DNA from: Actinomycetes bacterium
GTDB lineage: Bacteria; Actinomycetota; Actinomycetes; Propionibacteriales; Propionibacteriaceae
NCBI GenBank assembly: GCA_009785885.1
Contig: WQUE01000157.1
Location: 1 to 24,743 of the forward strand
Direction: 5' to 3'
Length of the DNA: 24,743 bases
This document shows positions 1-8,172 of this stretch, piece by piece (positions within the stretch are counted from its first letter, which is position 1; each line of letters starts with the position of its first letter). The translations under genes and the position numbers were made by a program. The notes beneath the pieces are model-generated. The model had not been told where the DNA came from and did not search any database. It saw only the letters and a list, made by a program, of their open reading frames with translations.

Positions 1-868
1 GCCCGAGCAGCGTCGACACCTCCGACCCGGCCTGGGTGAAACGGAAGATGTTGTCGATGAACAGCAGCACGTCCTGGTTCTCGACGTCGCGGAAGTACTC
101 GGCCATCGTCAGCGCCGACAGGGCGACGCGCAGACGCGTGCCCGGCGGCTCGTCCATCTGGCCGAAGATCAGCGCGGTGTCCTTCAGAACGCCCGACTCG
201 AACATCTCGTTCACCAGGTCGTTACCCTCACGGGTGCGCTCGCCGACGCCCGCGAACACCGACGTGCCGCCGAAGTTGTGGGCGATGCGGAAGATCATCT
301 CCTGGATGAGCACCGTCTTGCCCACGCCCGCGCCGCCGAACAGGCCGATCTTGCCGCCCTGGACGTACGGCGTGATCAGGTCGAGCACCTTGATGCCCGT
401 CTCGAGCATGCGCGTCTGCGGCTGCAGGGCGTCGAACGGCGGCGGGTCGCGGTGGATCGGCCAGCGCTCGGTGATCTCGAACTGCGAGGCGTCCTCGTTC
501 AGGCACTCCCCGACGACGTTCCAGACGCGGCCCTTCGTGACCGGACCGACCGGCACGGTGATCGGCGCGCCCGTGCTGGTGACCGGGGCGCCACGCTTCA
601 TGCCGTCGCTCGGCTTCAGCGAGATGCAGCGGACGGTGTCGTCGCCGATCTGCAGCTCCACCTCCAGCGCGACGGTGATGGGCTTGCCGTCCATGCCGAC
701 GACCTCGACGTGCAGCGCGTCGTGGATCGCCGGAATCTGATTGGTGGGGAACTGCACGTCCACCACCGACCCGATCACCCGCACGACGCGCCCCGACGCG
801 GTCGTCGCGGCCGGGACGGGCACCGTGTCCTTCGTCGAACCCTTCTTCTCCAGCGGTGTCGCAGTCAT
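1..868 (-). CDS. atpD: F1Fo ATP synthase subunit beta (3' end cut by window edge)
   Basis: This is the catalytic beta subunit of F1, which makes ATP from ADP and phosphate on the cytoplasmic side of the membrane. About 289 residues are visible from an ATG at 868. The Walker A motif GGAGVGKT lies at residues 178-185, GERTREGND near 209-217, and the Walker B stretch DNIFRFTQ near 272-279. The reading frame runs off the left edge, so roughly the last 40% is missing. The gene follows atpG by 16 bases, with a GGAAGG ribosome site upstream of the ATG. The N-terminus carries about 25 extra polar residues before the conserved beta-barrel start. Identification is certain; atpC would be expected just beyond the edge. 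Confidence 0.98.
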   Translation of the reverse strand, partial: MTATPLEKKGSTKDTVPVPAATTASGRVVRVIGSVVDVQFPTNQIPAIHDALHVEVVGMDGKPITVALEVELQIGDDTVRCISLKPSDGMKRGAPVTSTGAPITVPVGPVTKGRVWNVVGECLNEDASQFEITERWPIHRDPPPFDALQPQTRMLETGIKVLDLITPYVQGGKIGLFGGAGVGKTVLIQEMIFRIAHNFGGTSVFAGVGERTREGNDLVNEMFESGVLKDTALIFGQMDEPPGTRLRVALSALTMAEYFRDVENQDVLLFIDNIFRFTQAGSEVSTLLG

Positions 869-884
869 CGCAGCTCGCCTTCCA

Positions 885-1766
885 TCACTTCCCGGCGAGC
901 GCGCTCACGCCGCCGACGATCTCGTTGATTTCCTGGGTGATCGCAGCCTGGCGCGCCTGGTTGATGTCGCGCGTCAGATCGGCGGTCAATTGTTTCGCGT
1001 TGTCCGTGGCCGAATGCATGGCCTGCTGACGGGCCGCCAGCTCAGAGGCGGCCGACTCCGCCAAAGCGAAGTGGATACGGTTCACGATATACAGAGGCAG
1101 TAGCGCGTCCAGCACGGTCGCCGGGTCCGGCTCGTACTCGTACGTGTCGTGCAGCCCTTCGCCGCCGCGCACGACCTCCAGCGGGAGCAGGCGCACGATC
1201 TGCGGCTGCTGGCTCACCAGCGACTTGAAGCGCGTATAGACGACGTGCAACTCGTCCACCCCACCGGCCTCGCCCGTGCGCAGGAACTCGTCGATGAGGA
1301 ACGTCCCGATCTCCTTCGCGTCCGCGTAGCGGGGTCGCTCCGAGTAGCCGCCCCACGAGGCGACGACGCGGCGGTGGCGGAACGCGAAGTACGCCTGCGC
1401 CTTGCGACCGCTGACGTACAGGTCGACCTGCTTGCCCGCCTCCTCCAGGTGCTGGACGAGCCCCTCGGCCGTGCGGATCACATTCGCGTTGTAGGCCCCA
1501 GACAACCCCCGGTCGGCGCTGACGATCAGGATGCCCGCTCGTGTCGCCGGGTCGCGCTCCGTCGTCAGCGGATGGCTCTCATCCGTGTGGCCCGCGACCG
1601 CCGAGACCGCCTCGACGAGTTCGTCGTTGTAGTGGACCATCGCCTTGGCCCGCGTCTGGGCGCGCGACACCCGCGAGGCCGCGATCAGTTCCATCGCCTT
1701 CGTGATCTTCATCGTCGCGGCGATGGAACCCTTGCGCGCGCGCAGTTCGCGCAGCGTGGCTGCCAT
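885..1766 (-). CDS. atpG: F1Fo ATP synthase subunit gamma
   Basis: This 293-residue protein is the central shaft of F1, which turns inside the alpha3beta3 ring and couples proton flow to catalysis. The N-terminal helix (residues about 1-40, with KGSIAATMKITKAMELIAAS) and the C-terminal helix (RQAAITQEINEIVGGVSAL) are the conserved coiled-coil pair of the family. The length is normal for actinobacteria. The ATG at 1766 lies only 3 bases after the atpA stop, so the two genes are probably translationally coupled. Nothing unusual is seen. Confidence 0.98.
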   Translation of the reverse strand: MAATLRELRARKGSIAATMKITKAMELIAASRVSRAQTRAKAMVHYNDELVEAVSAVAGHTDESHPLTTERDPATRAGILIVSADRGLSGAYNANVIRTAEGLVQHLEEAGKQVDLYVSGRKAQAYFAFRHRRVVASWGGYSERPRYADAKEIGTFLIDEFLRTGEAGGVDELHVVYTRFKSLVSQQPQIVRLLPLEVVRGGEGLHDTYEYEPDPATVLDALLPLYIVNRIHFALAESAASELAARQQAMHSATDNAKQLTADLTRDINQARQAAITQEINEIVGGVSALAGK

Positions 1767-1769
1767 GGA

Positions 1770-3407
1770 CTACGACCGCCTTCCCGTCACGATCTGCTCC
1801 TGCTCGATGTCCTCGTCGCCGACGTCCCTCGCATCCCGCGGCGGCTCAAGCAGCTTGCCGTCGTCGGTGCGGAACGTCTTCTTGAACGCCTCAATCGCGT
1901 CGCTGGCGGCCTGCTCGGTGGCATCGTCGAACGCGCCCGTCTCCGCGATCGTCGACAGCACGGTCGTGTTCGCGGTCAGGTAGGCCATCAACTCCGACTC
2001 GAAGCGGAGGATCTCGGCAGTGGGGACGTTGTCGAGCCGGCCGGTCGTCCCCGCCCAGATCGCGATGACCTGCTCGGCCATCGGGGTCGGGTGGGCCATC
2101 GGCTGGCGCAGCAACTCGGTCAGGCGCTGGCCGCGCTCGAGCTGGCGCCGGCTCGTCTCGTCCAGATCCGAGGCGAACATCGCGAACGCCTGCATGTCGC
2201 GGTACTGGGCCAGCGAGATCTTCAGCGTGCCCGCGACCTTCTTCATGCCTTTCGTCTGGGCGGCGCCGCCCACACGGGACACGGACAGGCCGACATCGAC
2301 GGCCGGCCGTTGATTCGCGTTGAACAGGTCGGACTGCAAGAAGATCTGCCCGTCGGTGATCGAGATCACGTTCGTCGGGATGAACGCCGAGATGTCGTTC
2401 GCCTTCGTCTCGATGATCGGCAGACCCGTCATCGAGCCGGCTCCCATCTCGTCCGACAGCTTCGCGCAGCGCTCCAGCAGGCGGCTGTGGAGGTAGAACA
2501 CGTCGCCGGGGTACGCCTCGCGGCCCGGCGGCCGGCGCAGCAGCAGCGACATGGCGCGGTACGCCTCGGCCTGCTTCGTCAGGTCGTCGAAGATGATCAG
2601 CACGTGCTTGCCCTGGTACATCCAGTGCTGGCCGATCGCGGAACCGGCGTACGGCGCGATGTACTTGTAGCCGGCCGGGTCGGACGCCGGCGAGTTCACG
2701 ATCACCGTGTACTGCATCGCCCCGGCGCGCTCGAGGTTCTCACGTACCTCGGCCACCGTCGAGTTCTTCTGGCCGATCGCGACATAGATGCACCGCACCT
2801 GGAGTTTCGGATCGCCCGTCTGCCAGTTCGCCAGCTGGTTGATGATCGTGTCCGTCGCAATCGCCGTCTTGCCGGTCTTGCGGTCGCCGATGATCAACTC
2901 GCGCTGGCCGCGCCCGATGGGCGTCATCGAGTCGATCGCCTTCAGACCCGTCATCAGCGGCTCCCGGACCTCCTGGCGGGCCATCACGCCGGGCGCCTGG
3001 AGTTCCAGGGCGCGCCGCTCAGGCACGTCGGTGATCGGCCCCTTGCCGTCGAGGGGGTTGCCCATCGCATCGACCACCCGCCCGAGGTAACCGTCGCCGA
3101 CCGGGACGGACAGGATGTCGGAGGTACGCCGAACCGTCGAACCCTCGTTGATGCCGTCCGAGTCGCCGAGGACCACGACGCCGATCTCGCGCTCCTCCAG
3201 GTTCAGCGCGATGCCGAGCGTGCCGTTCTCAAAGGCCAACAGCTCGTTCGCCATGGCGCCCGGCAGGCCGGCCACGCGTGCGATGCCGTCGCCGCTCGAC
3301 AGCACCGTGCCGACCTCCTCACGCGTCGTCGCGGCCGGGGTGTACGTCTGGACGAACTTGTCCAGCGCGTCGCGGATCTCATCAGCGCTGATCGCCAAGC
3401 TTGCCAT
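1770..3407 (-). CDS. atpA: F1Fo ATP synthase subunit alpha
   Basis: This 545-residue protein is the regulatory, nucleotide-binding alpha subunit of F1. The N-terminal beta-barrel covers about residues 25-95. The P-loop GDRKTGKT is at 174-181, and the arginine-finger region SVSRVGG follows in the second half. The C-terminus carries a charged actinobacterial tail of about 35 residues. The ATG at 3407 has a good ribosome site (AGAGGA). Unlike most genes in this operon, it is set apart from its upstream neighbour atpH by 66 bases, and this gap contains a perfect GC-rich palindrome. Confidence 0.98.
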   Translation of the reverse strand: MASLAISADEIRDALDKFVQTYTPAATTREEVGTVLSSGDGIARVAGLPGAMANELLAFENGTLGIALNLEEREIGVVVLGDSDGINEGSTVRRTSDILSVPVGDGYLGRVVDAMGNPLDGKGPITDVPERRALELQAPGVMARQEVREPLMTGLKAIDSMTPIGRGQRELIIGDRKTGKTAIATDTIINQLANWQTGDPKLQVRCIYVAIGQKNSTVAEVRENLERAGAMQYTVIVNSPASDPAGYKYIAPYAGSAIGQHWMYQGKHVLIIFDDLTKQAEAYRAMSLLLRRPPGREAYPGDVFYLHSRLLERCAKLSDEMGAGSMTGLPIIETKANDISAFIPTNVISITDGQIFLQSDLFNANQRPAVDVGLSVSRVGGAAQTKGMKKVAGTLKISLAQYRDMQAFAMFASDLDETSRRQLERGQRLTELLRQPMAHPTPMAEQVIAIWAGTTGRLDNVPTAEILRFESELMAYLTANTTVLSTIAETGAFDDATEQAASDAIEAFKKTFRTDDGKLLEPPRDARDVGDEDIEQEQIVTGRRS

Positions 3408-3448
3408 GGAGTCCTCTTTCTCTTCTATCGCTCTACATCTGTTGCCGC

Positions 3449-3468
3449 GCGCGCCCCGCGGGGCGCGC
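3449..3468. repeat. Perfect 20-base GC palindrome between atpH and atpA
   Basis: The palindrome starts GCGCGCCCC and mirrors itself exactly. In the operon mRNA it would form a hairpin of at least eight G-C pairs between the atpH stop and the atpA ribosome site. It is not followed by a U tract, so it does not look like an intrinsic terminator. mRNA processing, stabilisation or partial attenuation are possible. Confidence 0.6.
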
Positions 3469-3473
3469 CTGAG

Positions 3474-4271
3474 TCATGCCTGTGCTGCCGCCATCTCGCG
3501 GCGCGCCGCATCGAGGCGGGCCGCCACGGAGCCGTCGATCACATCGCCGCCGATCTGCAAGCGGGCGCCTCCGATGACCCGGGCGTCCACGTGCACCTCG
3601 ACGTCGACGCCCCGTCCATAGATTCGCTCCAGTTCGGACGCCAGCCGCTTCCGCTGAGTGGCATCGGGAGCGACGGCGAACGTGGCCCGGACGCGCTGCC
3701 GCCCCCGAAGATCGGAGGCCTCGTCCAGGTTGGCCTCCACCGCGTCCACATAGTTCCCCGGGCCGTCGACGACCGCGAAGCGTGCCAGCTGCAACGCGAG
3801 TGGATGGACCTTGCCGCCCAGCAGGTGCTCCAGCACGCCGCGCCGGTGCTCGGGGGATGTCCCGGCGCCGTTCAGCGCCAGTTCCAGCGCAGGATCGCCC
3901 AGCACGGCATCGGCGATCTGGGCCACTTGGCCGTGCACCTCATCCGCCGCGCCTTGCGCCTCGGCGACCCGCCAGGTCGTCCGCACCGCCATGCGCCGGA
4001 CGCCCGCCTCCAGGTCCGCGGGCGACGCCCACTCCAGACCGGCGGCCTGCCCCACCAGCGCCACGCATTGGGCCGAGGCCCGGCCGCCGAAGACGCCCTC
4101 CACCAGTCCGGCCCGCTGCGTCGGCGCGCGCCCCGGATCGACGAGCGCCGCCCCGAGGGACGCCTGCGACGCGATGACATCGGCCATCGCCCACAGTTCG
4201 TCGGGCACCCCGACCGCCGGCGCCTGCGCGTCGGACGCCGCAGCCCACTGGTGGAACACGTCGTCGCTCAT
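3474..4271 (-). CDS. atpH: F1Fo ATP synthase subunit delta (peripheral stalk cap)
   Basis: This is the delta (OSCP-like) subunit joining the peripheral stalk b dimer to the top of F1. It has about 265 residues, the long actinobacterial form rather than the roughly 180 residues of enteric bacteria. The C-terminal part (RVRATFAVAPDATQRKRLA followed by a strand like VEVHVDARVIGGARLQIG) is the most recognisable family signature. The start is either the ATG at 4271, which overlaps the atpF stop as TGATG, or the GTG directly before it at 4274. The separate atpH argues against the b-delta fusion found in mycobacteria. Identification is firm from the fold signature and operon position. Confidence 0.95.
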   Translation of the reverse strand: MSDDVFHQWAAASDAQAPAVGVPDELWAMADVIASQASLGAALVDPGRAPTQRAGLVEGVFGGRASAQCVALVGQAAGLEWASPADLEAGVRRMAVRTTWRVAEAQGAADEVHGQVAQIADAVLGDPALELALNGAGTSPEHRRGVLEHLLGGKVHPLALQLARFAVVDGPGNYVDAVEANLDEASDLRGRQRVRATFAVAPDATQRKRLASELERIYGRGVDVEVHVDARVIGGARLQIGGDVIDGSVAARLDAARREMAAAQA

Positions 4272-4825
4272 CACACCCGTCCCGCCTGCGCCGGCTGTGC
4301 GGCCAACTCGTCCAGGAACTTGTCGATCGCAGCGCCGGCCTTGGCCTTGTCGACCAACGAATCCCCGACGATACGGCCGGCCAGCGTTGTCGCCAGGCCG
4401 CCCACCTCGTCGCGCAGCGCCAGCGCGGCGCTGTCACGCTCGACGTCGATCTGGGTTCGCGCCGTCTCAAGCATCCGCGTCGACTCCGCCGCCGCCTGAT
4501 CGCGAGCCTGGGCGACCAGGGCAGCCCCCTGCGCCTTGGCCTCGTCGCGAACCTTGGCCGCCTCCGCGCTGGCCGCGGCCAGTTGCTCCTCGTACTGGGC
4601 GCGCAAAGCCTCGGCCTTCGCCTCCGCCTGCTCCGCCCGCCGGATGCCTCCCTCGATCGCAGAGGCACGGTCGGTGTACATCTTCTCGAAGTTCGGCGAC
4701 ACGAGCTTCGCGAAGATGAACCACAGCAGCAAGATGGCCAGCAGCCCGGCGATGATTTCGGCGATGCTGTGCGGGGCCAGCGGGCCGAGGTTCAGCTCTA
4801 GCACCGTACCCATCATCGTCGTCAC
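4271..4825 (-). CDS. atpF: F1Fo ATP synthase subunit b
   Basis: This 184-residue protein is the b subunit of the peripheral stalk. There is one membrane helix at about residues 21-42 (IAEIIAGLLAILLLWFIFAKLV), then a long alanine/glutamate/arginine-rich helix to about residue 150 that forms the b dimer coiled coil. The GTG start at 4825 overlaps the atpE stop as GTGA; internal ATG codons four and five residues in are alternative starts. Its stop overlaps atpH. Order, length and architecture all fit. Confidence 0.96.
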   Translation of the reverse strand: MTTMMGTVLELNLGPLAPHSIAEIIAGLLAILLLWFIFAKLVSPNFEKMYTDRASAIEGGIRRAEQAEAKAEALRAQYEEQLAAASAEAAKVRDEAKAQGAALVAQARDQAAAESTRMLETARTQIDVERDSAALALRDEVGGLATTLAGRIVGDSLVDKAKAGAAIDKFLDELAAQPAQAGRV

Positions 4826-5037
4826 TTGATCAGGGCCAGCACGAATCCGAGGATGGCGAGCGCCTCGACGATGGCGAAGCCGAAGATGGCCGTGCCCATC
4901 ATCGCGCTCCTGGCCTCGGGCTGGCGGGCCGTGCCGTTGATCACGGCGGCGAAGATCATCGCCACGCCGATACCGGGCCCGAGCGCTGCGAGGCCGTAGC
5001 CGATCACGGAGAGCGAGCCAGTGATTTCCATGAGCAT
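4822..5037 (-). CDS. atpE: F1Fo ATP synthase subunit c
   Basis: This is the 71-residue ring-forming proteolipid. Two membrane helices (about 5-33 and 47-70) are joined by the polar loop ARQPEAR. The ion-carrying carboxylate is Glu58, in IVEALAILG. It is followed by Ala rather than Ser/Thr, and helix 1 has no partner Gln, which fits proton rather than sodium coupling (inference from the family). Two ATG codons (5037 and 5031) could start the protein; the AAAGGA site favours the first. The 64-base gap to atpB contains a hairpin, which may relate to the high c-subunit stoichiometry. Confidence 0.98.
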   Translation of the reverse strand: MLMEITGSLSVIGYGLAALGPGIGVAMIFAAVINGTARQPEARSAMMGTAIFGFAIVEALAILGFVLALIK

Positions 5038-5062
5038 GATGCGTTTTCCTTTCAGCTCCGCT

Positions 5063-5078
5063 TGGCCCCGATGGGCCA
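5063..5078. repeat. Hairpin between atpB and atpE
   Basis: TGGCCC and GGGCCA form a perfect 6-base-pair stem with a 4-base loop in the 64-base atpB-atpE gap, about 25 bases before the atpE start. There is no U tract. It is a candidate element for differential expression or stability of the c-subunit message. Confidence 0.5.
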
Positions 5079-5101
5079 GCTTTCGTTCAGTTGTTCGGTA
5101 C

Positions 5102-5890
5102 TCAGTGCCCCACGTTGATCGAGGAGGCGATGTATTGCGCGGTCAGAATCGTGAAGACGTAGGCCTGGAGGTAGCCGATGAAGAGCTCCAGACCGATGAT
5201 GGCCATGCCGAGCACCCAGGACAGGCCGCCGGACACGTTGAACAGGATGTTGTTGGCGTAGGTCAGCAGGTAGGTGCCGCCCCCGATGAACACCAGGACC
5301 GACATGTGGCCGGCGAACATGTTGGCGAACAGACGGACGGACAGCGTGACCGGCCGGACGACGAACGTGGACAGGATCTCCAGCGGGATGATGATGATCC
5401 AGAGCAGTTTCGGCACGTCGGCCGGGGCGGTCGCCAGCTTGAAGTAGGCGATGCCATGCGCCTTGATGCCGACCCCGATGAACAGCACGAACACGAGGAT
5501 CACGAGGCCGTAGACGTACCCGATGTTCGAGAACGTCGGGAACATGAAGTAGAAGAACTCCCCGAACCAGTTGTTCACGATGATGAGCAGGAACATCGGG
5601 AACAGCAGGGGCATCCACTTCTGGTAGTCGCGCCCGATGACGTCGCGCCCGACCGTGTTGCGGATGTAGTCGTACAGGAACTCGAACGTCCACTGGCGTT
5701 TGCCGGGGACGATCTGGAGGTTCCGCGAGCCCCAGACGAACACGACCGCGATCAGGATGACCGAGATGACGAGCTGCAGCATCGGCTTGTTCAGCCATGC
5801 GGCGCCGTTCATCAGCCCGGAGAAGTTGAAGTCCTCGGTACTCGGGGGCGTGAAGCCCCCGCCGTCCATGGGGATCCACCCGCTGGTCAT
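5102..5890 (-). CDS. atpB: F1Fo ATP synthase subunit a
   Basis: This 262-residue membrane protein forms the proton half-channels against the c ring. It has about five or six membrane helices. The essential arginine is Arg186 in LSVRLFANMFAGH, and the last helix has the conserved pattern LQAYVFTILTAQYI. I chose the ATG at 5890 because it gives an ATGA overlap with the upstream atpZ-like gene and because conserved sequence begins there; the frame stays open much farther upstream but matches nothing. The length is normal. Confidence 0.98.
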   Translation of the reverse strand: MTSGWIPMDGGGFTPPSTEDFNFSGLMNGAAWLNKPMLQLVISVILIAVVFVWGSRNLQIVPGKRQWTFEFLYDYIRNTVGRDVIGRDYQKWMPLLFPMFLLIIVNNWFGEFFYFMFPTFSNIGYVYGLVILVFVLFIGVGIKAHGIAYFKLATAPADVPKLLWIIIIPLEILSTFVVRPVTLSVRLFANMFAGHMSVLVFIGGGTYLLTYANNILFNVSGGLSWVLGMAIIGLELFIGYLQAYVFTILTAQYIASSINVGH

Positions 5891-6126
5891 GCGCACTCCC
5901 CCTCGTTCCGCGCGATGTGGCGTTTGTAGATCAGGTACAGGGAAAGGCCGAGTCCCAGCAGCACGCCGAGCGGCAGCAGGAACCGAGTGTGGAGGAAGTG
6001 GTCGCCGACCCAGCCGAGCAGGCCGTACACGAGCACGCCGGCCACGACCTCCGAGAACGCGGTCATGATCGCGTCGGCGCTCGAGCCCGCCTCGATGCGC
6101 GGTGGCCTCACATTCACCCAACTCAT
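5887..6126 (-). CDS. atpZ: AtpZ/AtpI-type small ATP synthase accessory membrane protein
   Basis: This is a 79-residue protein with two predicted membrane helices (about 22-42 and 48-68) and a basic C-terminal tail (YKRHIARNEGE). It fits the small AtpZ-type proteins encoded ahead of atpB, which are thought to help c-ring assembly or cation supply. The start at 6126 overlaps the atpI stop as ATGA, and its own stop overlaps atpB as ATGA. The family assignment rests on size, topology and operon position more than on strong motifs. Confidence 0.75.
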   Translation of the reverse strand: MSWVNVRPPRIEAGSSADAIMTAFSEVVAGVLVYGLLGWVGDHFLHTRFLLPLGVLLGLGLSLYLIYKRHIARNEGECA

Positions 6127-6614
6127 GCCCGCGCCCCCTCACGCGCACGCCCCGACGCCTCGTCGTACAGCGGGACGCGGCCGTGTCCTGCGCTCCAGGC
6201 CATGCCGCCGACCCAGCCGAACGTCGCGACCGCGGCACCGAGGGCCACCCACAGAGGTGGCACGCCGCCGGCGTTCCAGGCCAGGACGACCCACAACAAT
6301 GCCCCGAGCAGACCAAGACGAATCCCGTATCCCGCCAAGGCCAAGCCCATTCCGGCAAGGTCGGCCCGTGCGAGCGCGAACCACTCCAGGGGCAGGCCGA
6401 TGGCGAACTGGACGATCACGACTCCACCGGCCAGTGCGGCGACCACGGCCCCGCGCGGACCCGTCATCGCCGAGGCCACGATCACGACCGGGACCAGTCC
6501 GGCGAGGGCGCCGAGCAGAGCCGTCCGGGCGCCCACCGCCAGCGTCGACCACGCGGCACGACGATCCGGACGACCGGACGCCGCCACGGCATCGGGAAGC
6601 ACGACCGAACTCAC
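6123..6614 (-). CDS. atpI: ATP synthase subunit I-like membrane protein
   Basis: This is a 163-residue protein with four hydrophobic segments at about 29-49, 57-76, 90-110 and 117-140, the usual AtpI layout. It is the first gene of the ATP synthase operon. AtpI helps c-ring assembly in other bacteria but is usually dispensable. The GTG start at 6614 has an AAGGAAGG site about 9 bases upstream. A TAGGGT -10 box lies at 6670-6675. AtpI is a fast-evolving family, so the call leans on position and topology. Confidence 0.8.
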   Translation of the reverse strand: MSSVVLPDAVAASGRPDRRAAWSTLAVGARTALLGALAGLVPVVIVASAMTGPRGAVVAALAGGVVIVQFAIGLPLEWFALARADLAGMGLALAGYGIRLGLLGALLWVVLAWNAGGVPPLWVALGAAVATFGWVGGMAWSAGHGRVPLYDEASGRAREGARA

Positions 6615-6662
6615 TGCGCGACACCTTCCTTGGTGGGATCAGGCACTCGCGATGAGGCCTGA

Positions 6663-6676
6663 CTAGGTCACCCTAG
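6663..6676. repeat. Inverted repeat CTAGG-N4-CCTAG over the atp operon -10/start region
   Basis: The perfect 5-base arms span the putative -10 box and the likely transcription start of the ATP synthase operon. It could be an operator or a chance palindrome; arms of this length carry little statistical weight. Confidence 0.35.
6670..6675 (-). promoter_or_regulatory. Putative -10 box of the ATP synthase operon
   Basis: TAGGGT on the minus strand fits the actinobacterial TANNNT -10 pattern. It would start a transcript with a leader of about 50 bases ahead of atpI. No good -35 hexamer is present at 17 bases. The box lies inside a small perfect inverted repeat, CTAGG-TCAC-CCTAG (6663-6676). Confidence 0.45.
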
Positions 6677-6795
6677 CACGAACCCATCGGAAGCTCCGGC
6701 GCTTCGAACAAGATCGAAACGCCCTCAGGAAACACGCCGCCGCCATGCCGGCGAGACCGCCCCACGTGAGGACCGTCCGGCGTGCGCGGCAGACT

Positions 6796-8142
6796 TTACC
6801 GCGATCGTGCCGGTCGCGGGCGCACCTGGACGTGTACGGGAGAGCCGACGAAACCGAACTCCTCGCGCAGACGGCGCTCGACGAACCGGACATACGCCGG
6901 ATCGAGATCGCCGGTGGTGAACAGGGCAAACGTCGGCGGGCAGGCGTGGGCCTGCGTCCCGAACAGGATGCGGGGCTGCTTGCCGCCGCGGACCGGATGC
7001 GGGTGCGCCGCTGCGACGCGGCCGAGGAACGCGTTGAGACGCCCCGTGGGGACGCGTGTCGCCCACCCGGCCAAGGCCTCGTCGATCACCGCGGCCAGCT
7101 TGTCCACGCCGCGACCGGTCAACGCGGACAGGTTGACGCTGCGCGCCCACGTCCACGCGTTCACGTCACGCTCGACCTCGCGCGCCAGGTAGCGCCGGCG
7201 TTCCTCGTCCGTCAGGTCCCACTTGTTGTAGGCGATCACCAGGGCCCTGCCGGCTTCCTCCACGGCCCCCAGGATGCGCAGGTCCTGATCGCTCACGGGT
7301 TCGCTCGCGTCGATGACGACGATCGCAACCTCAGCCCGTTCGATCGCCGAGCGCGTACGCAGGTAGGCGTAGTACTCGCTGCCGTCGGCCGTCCTCACCT
7401 TGCGCCGGATGCCGGCGGTGTCGATGAGGCAGAACGGCTCGCCCGCGATCGTGACGATCTCGTCGACGGGATCGACGGTCGTGCCGGCCATCTCCGACAC
7501 GACTGCCCGTTCCGCCCCGGCGAGGCGGTTCAGGAGGGACGACTTGCCGACGTTCGGCCGCCCGACGATCGCGACGCGATGGGGCCCGGCCGGTTCAGGC
7601 TCGCCGGTGTCCTCCCCGGGCGGTGGCAGGACGGCCACGAGGGCGTCCAGCAGGTCGCCCGAGCCCCGGCCATGCAGCGCCGACACGGGCCAGGGTTCGC
7701 CGAGGCCGAGGTTCCACAGGGCGGCCGCATCGGCTTCGCCACGCTGGTTGTCGACCTTGTTCGCGGCCAGCACCACCGGCTTCCGGGCCCGCCGCAGCAC
7801 CCTGACGACGGCCTCGTCCTCGTCCGTGATGCCGACCGTCGCATCCAGCACCAGCACCACCGCGTCGGCCAGGCCGATCGCGATCTCGGCCTGCTCGGCG
7901 ATGCGGGCCGCCAGCCCGGTCGCCTCCGACGCCCAGCCGCCGGTGTCCACGACGACGAACTCGCGCCCCGCCCACTCGGCGTCGTAGCTGACGCGGTCGC
8001 GGGTCACGCCCGGCGTGTCCTCGACGACAGCCTCGCGGCGGCCCAGAAACCGGTTGACCAGAGTCGACTTGCCCACATTGGGACGGCCGACGACGGCCAC
8101 CACGGGCCGCATCGCGCCCGGGACGATCGTGTCCTCGCTCAC
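6796..8142 (-). CDS. der: Ribosome assembly GTPase Der (EngA)
   Basis: This 448-residue protein has two tandem GTPase domains and a C-terminal KH-like domain, the unique architecture of Der, which is needed for 50S subunit maturation. The first G domain has GRPNVGKST near residues 19-27, DTGG near 66-69 and NKVD at 128-131. The second has GRPNVGKSS near 194-202, DTAG at 241-244 and NKWD at 306-309. The KH-like part covers about 365-440 and ends in a basic tail. The GTG start at 8142 has no clear ribosome site but lies 6 bases after TAGCCT, suggesting a leaderless transcript. Confidence 0.97.
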   Translation of the reverse strand: MSEDTIVPGAMRPVVAVVGRPNVGKSTLVNRFLGRREAVVEDTPGVTRDRVSYDAEWAGREFVVVDTGGWASEATGLAARIAEQAEIAIGLADAVVLVLDATVGITDEDEAVVRVLRRARKPVVLAANKVDNQRGEADAAALWNLGLGEPWPVSALHGRGSGDLLDALVAVLPPPGEDTGEPEPAGPHRVAIVGRPNVGKSSLLNRLAGAERAVVSEMAGTTVDPVDEIVTIAGEPFCLIDTAGIRRKVRTADGSEYYAYLRTRSAIERAEVAIVVIDASEPVSDQDLRILGAVEEAGRALVIAYNKWDLTDEERRRYLAREVERDVNAWTWARSVNLSALTGRGVDKLAAVIDEALAGWATRVPTGRLNAFLGRVAAAHPHPVRGGKQPRILFGTQAHACPPTFALFTTGDLDPAYVRFVERRLREEFGFVGSPVHVQVRPRPARSR

Positions 8143-8148
8143 CCGCCA

Positions 8149-8154
8149 AGGCTA
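8149..8154 (-). promoter_or_regulatory. Putative leaderless -10 box for der
   Basis: TAGCCT on the minus strand ends 6 bases before the GTG of der. That spacing would place the transcript start on or next to the start codon. No clear -35 is seen. Confidence 0.4.
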
Positions 8155-8172
8155 GCCGATGACCGGACACGC

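Noticed and set aside
3096..3380. TTGTCC-like matches inside atpA and der (for example TTGTCCAG and TTGTCCACG) as extra DnaA boxes
   Set aside because: They are single, dispersed matches inside coding sequence, as expected by chance in this base composition.
1149..4499. Very long plus-strand open frame opposite atpG-atpA-atpH
   Set aside because: Long antisense frames are expected in high-GC coding DNA. The translation is rich in Arg, His and Gln and low in complexity, with no domain, while the minus strand carries clear ATP synthase genes.
5102..6358. An extended 418-residue form of AtpB
   Set aside because: The extra N-terminal sequence is antisense-like, overlaps the atpZ and atpI genes in another frame and is not part of the family; the ATGA overlap at 5887-5890 fixes the start.
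6703..6718. TTCGA-N6-TCGAA upstream of the atp operon as a LexA/SOS box
   Set aside because: The actinobacterial LexA consensus TCGAAC-N4-GTTCGA needs different arms and spacing; only one half-site fits, and ATP synthase is not an SOS gene.
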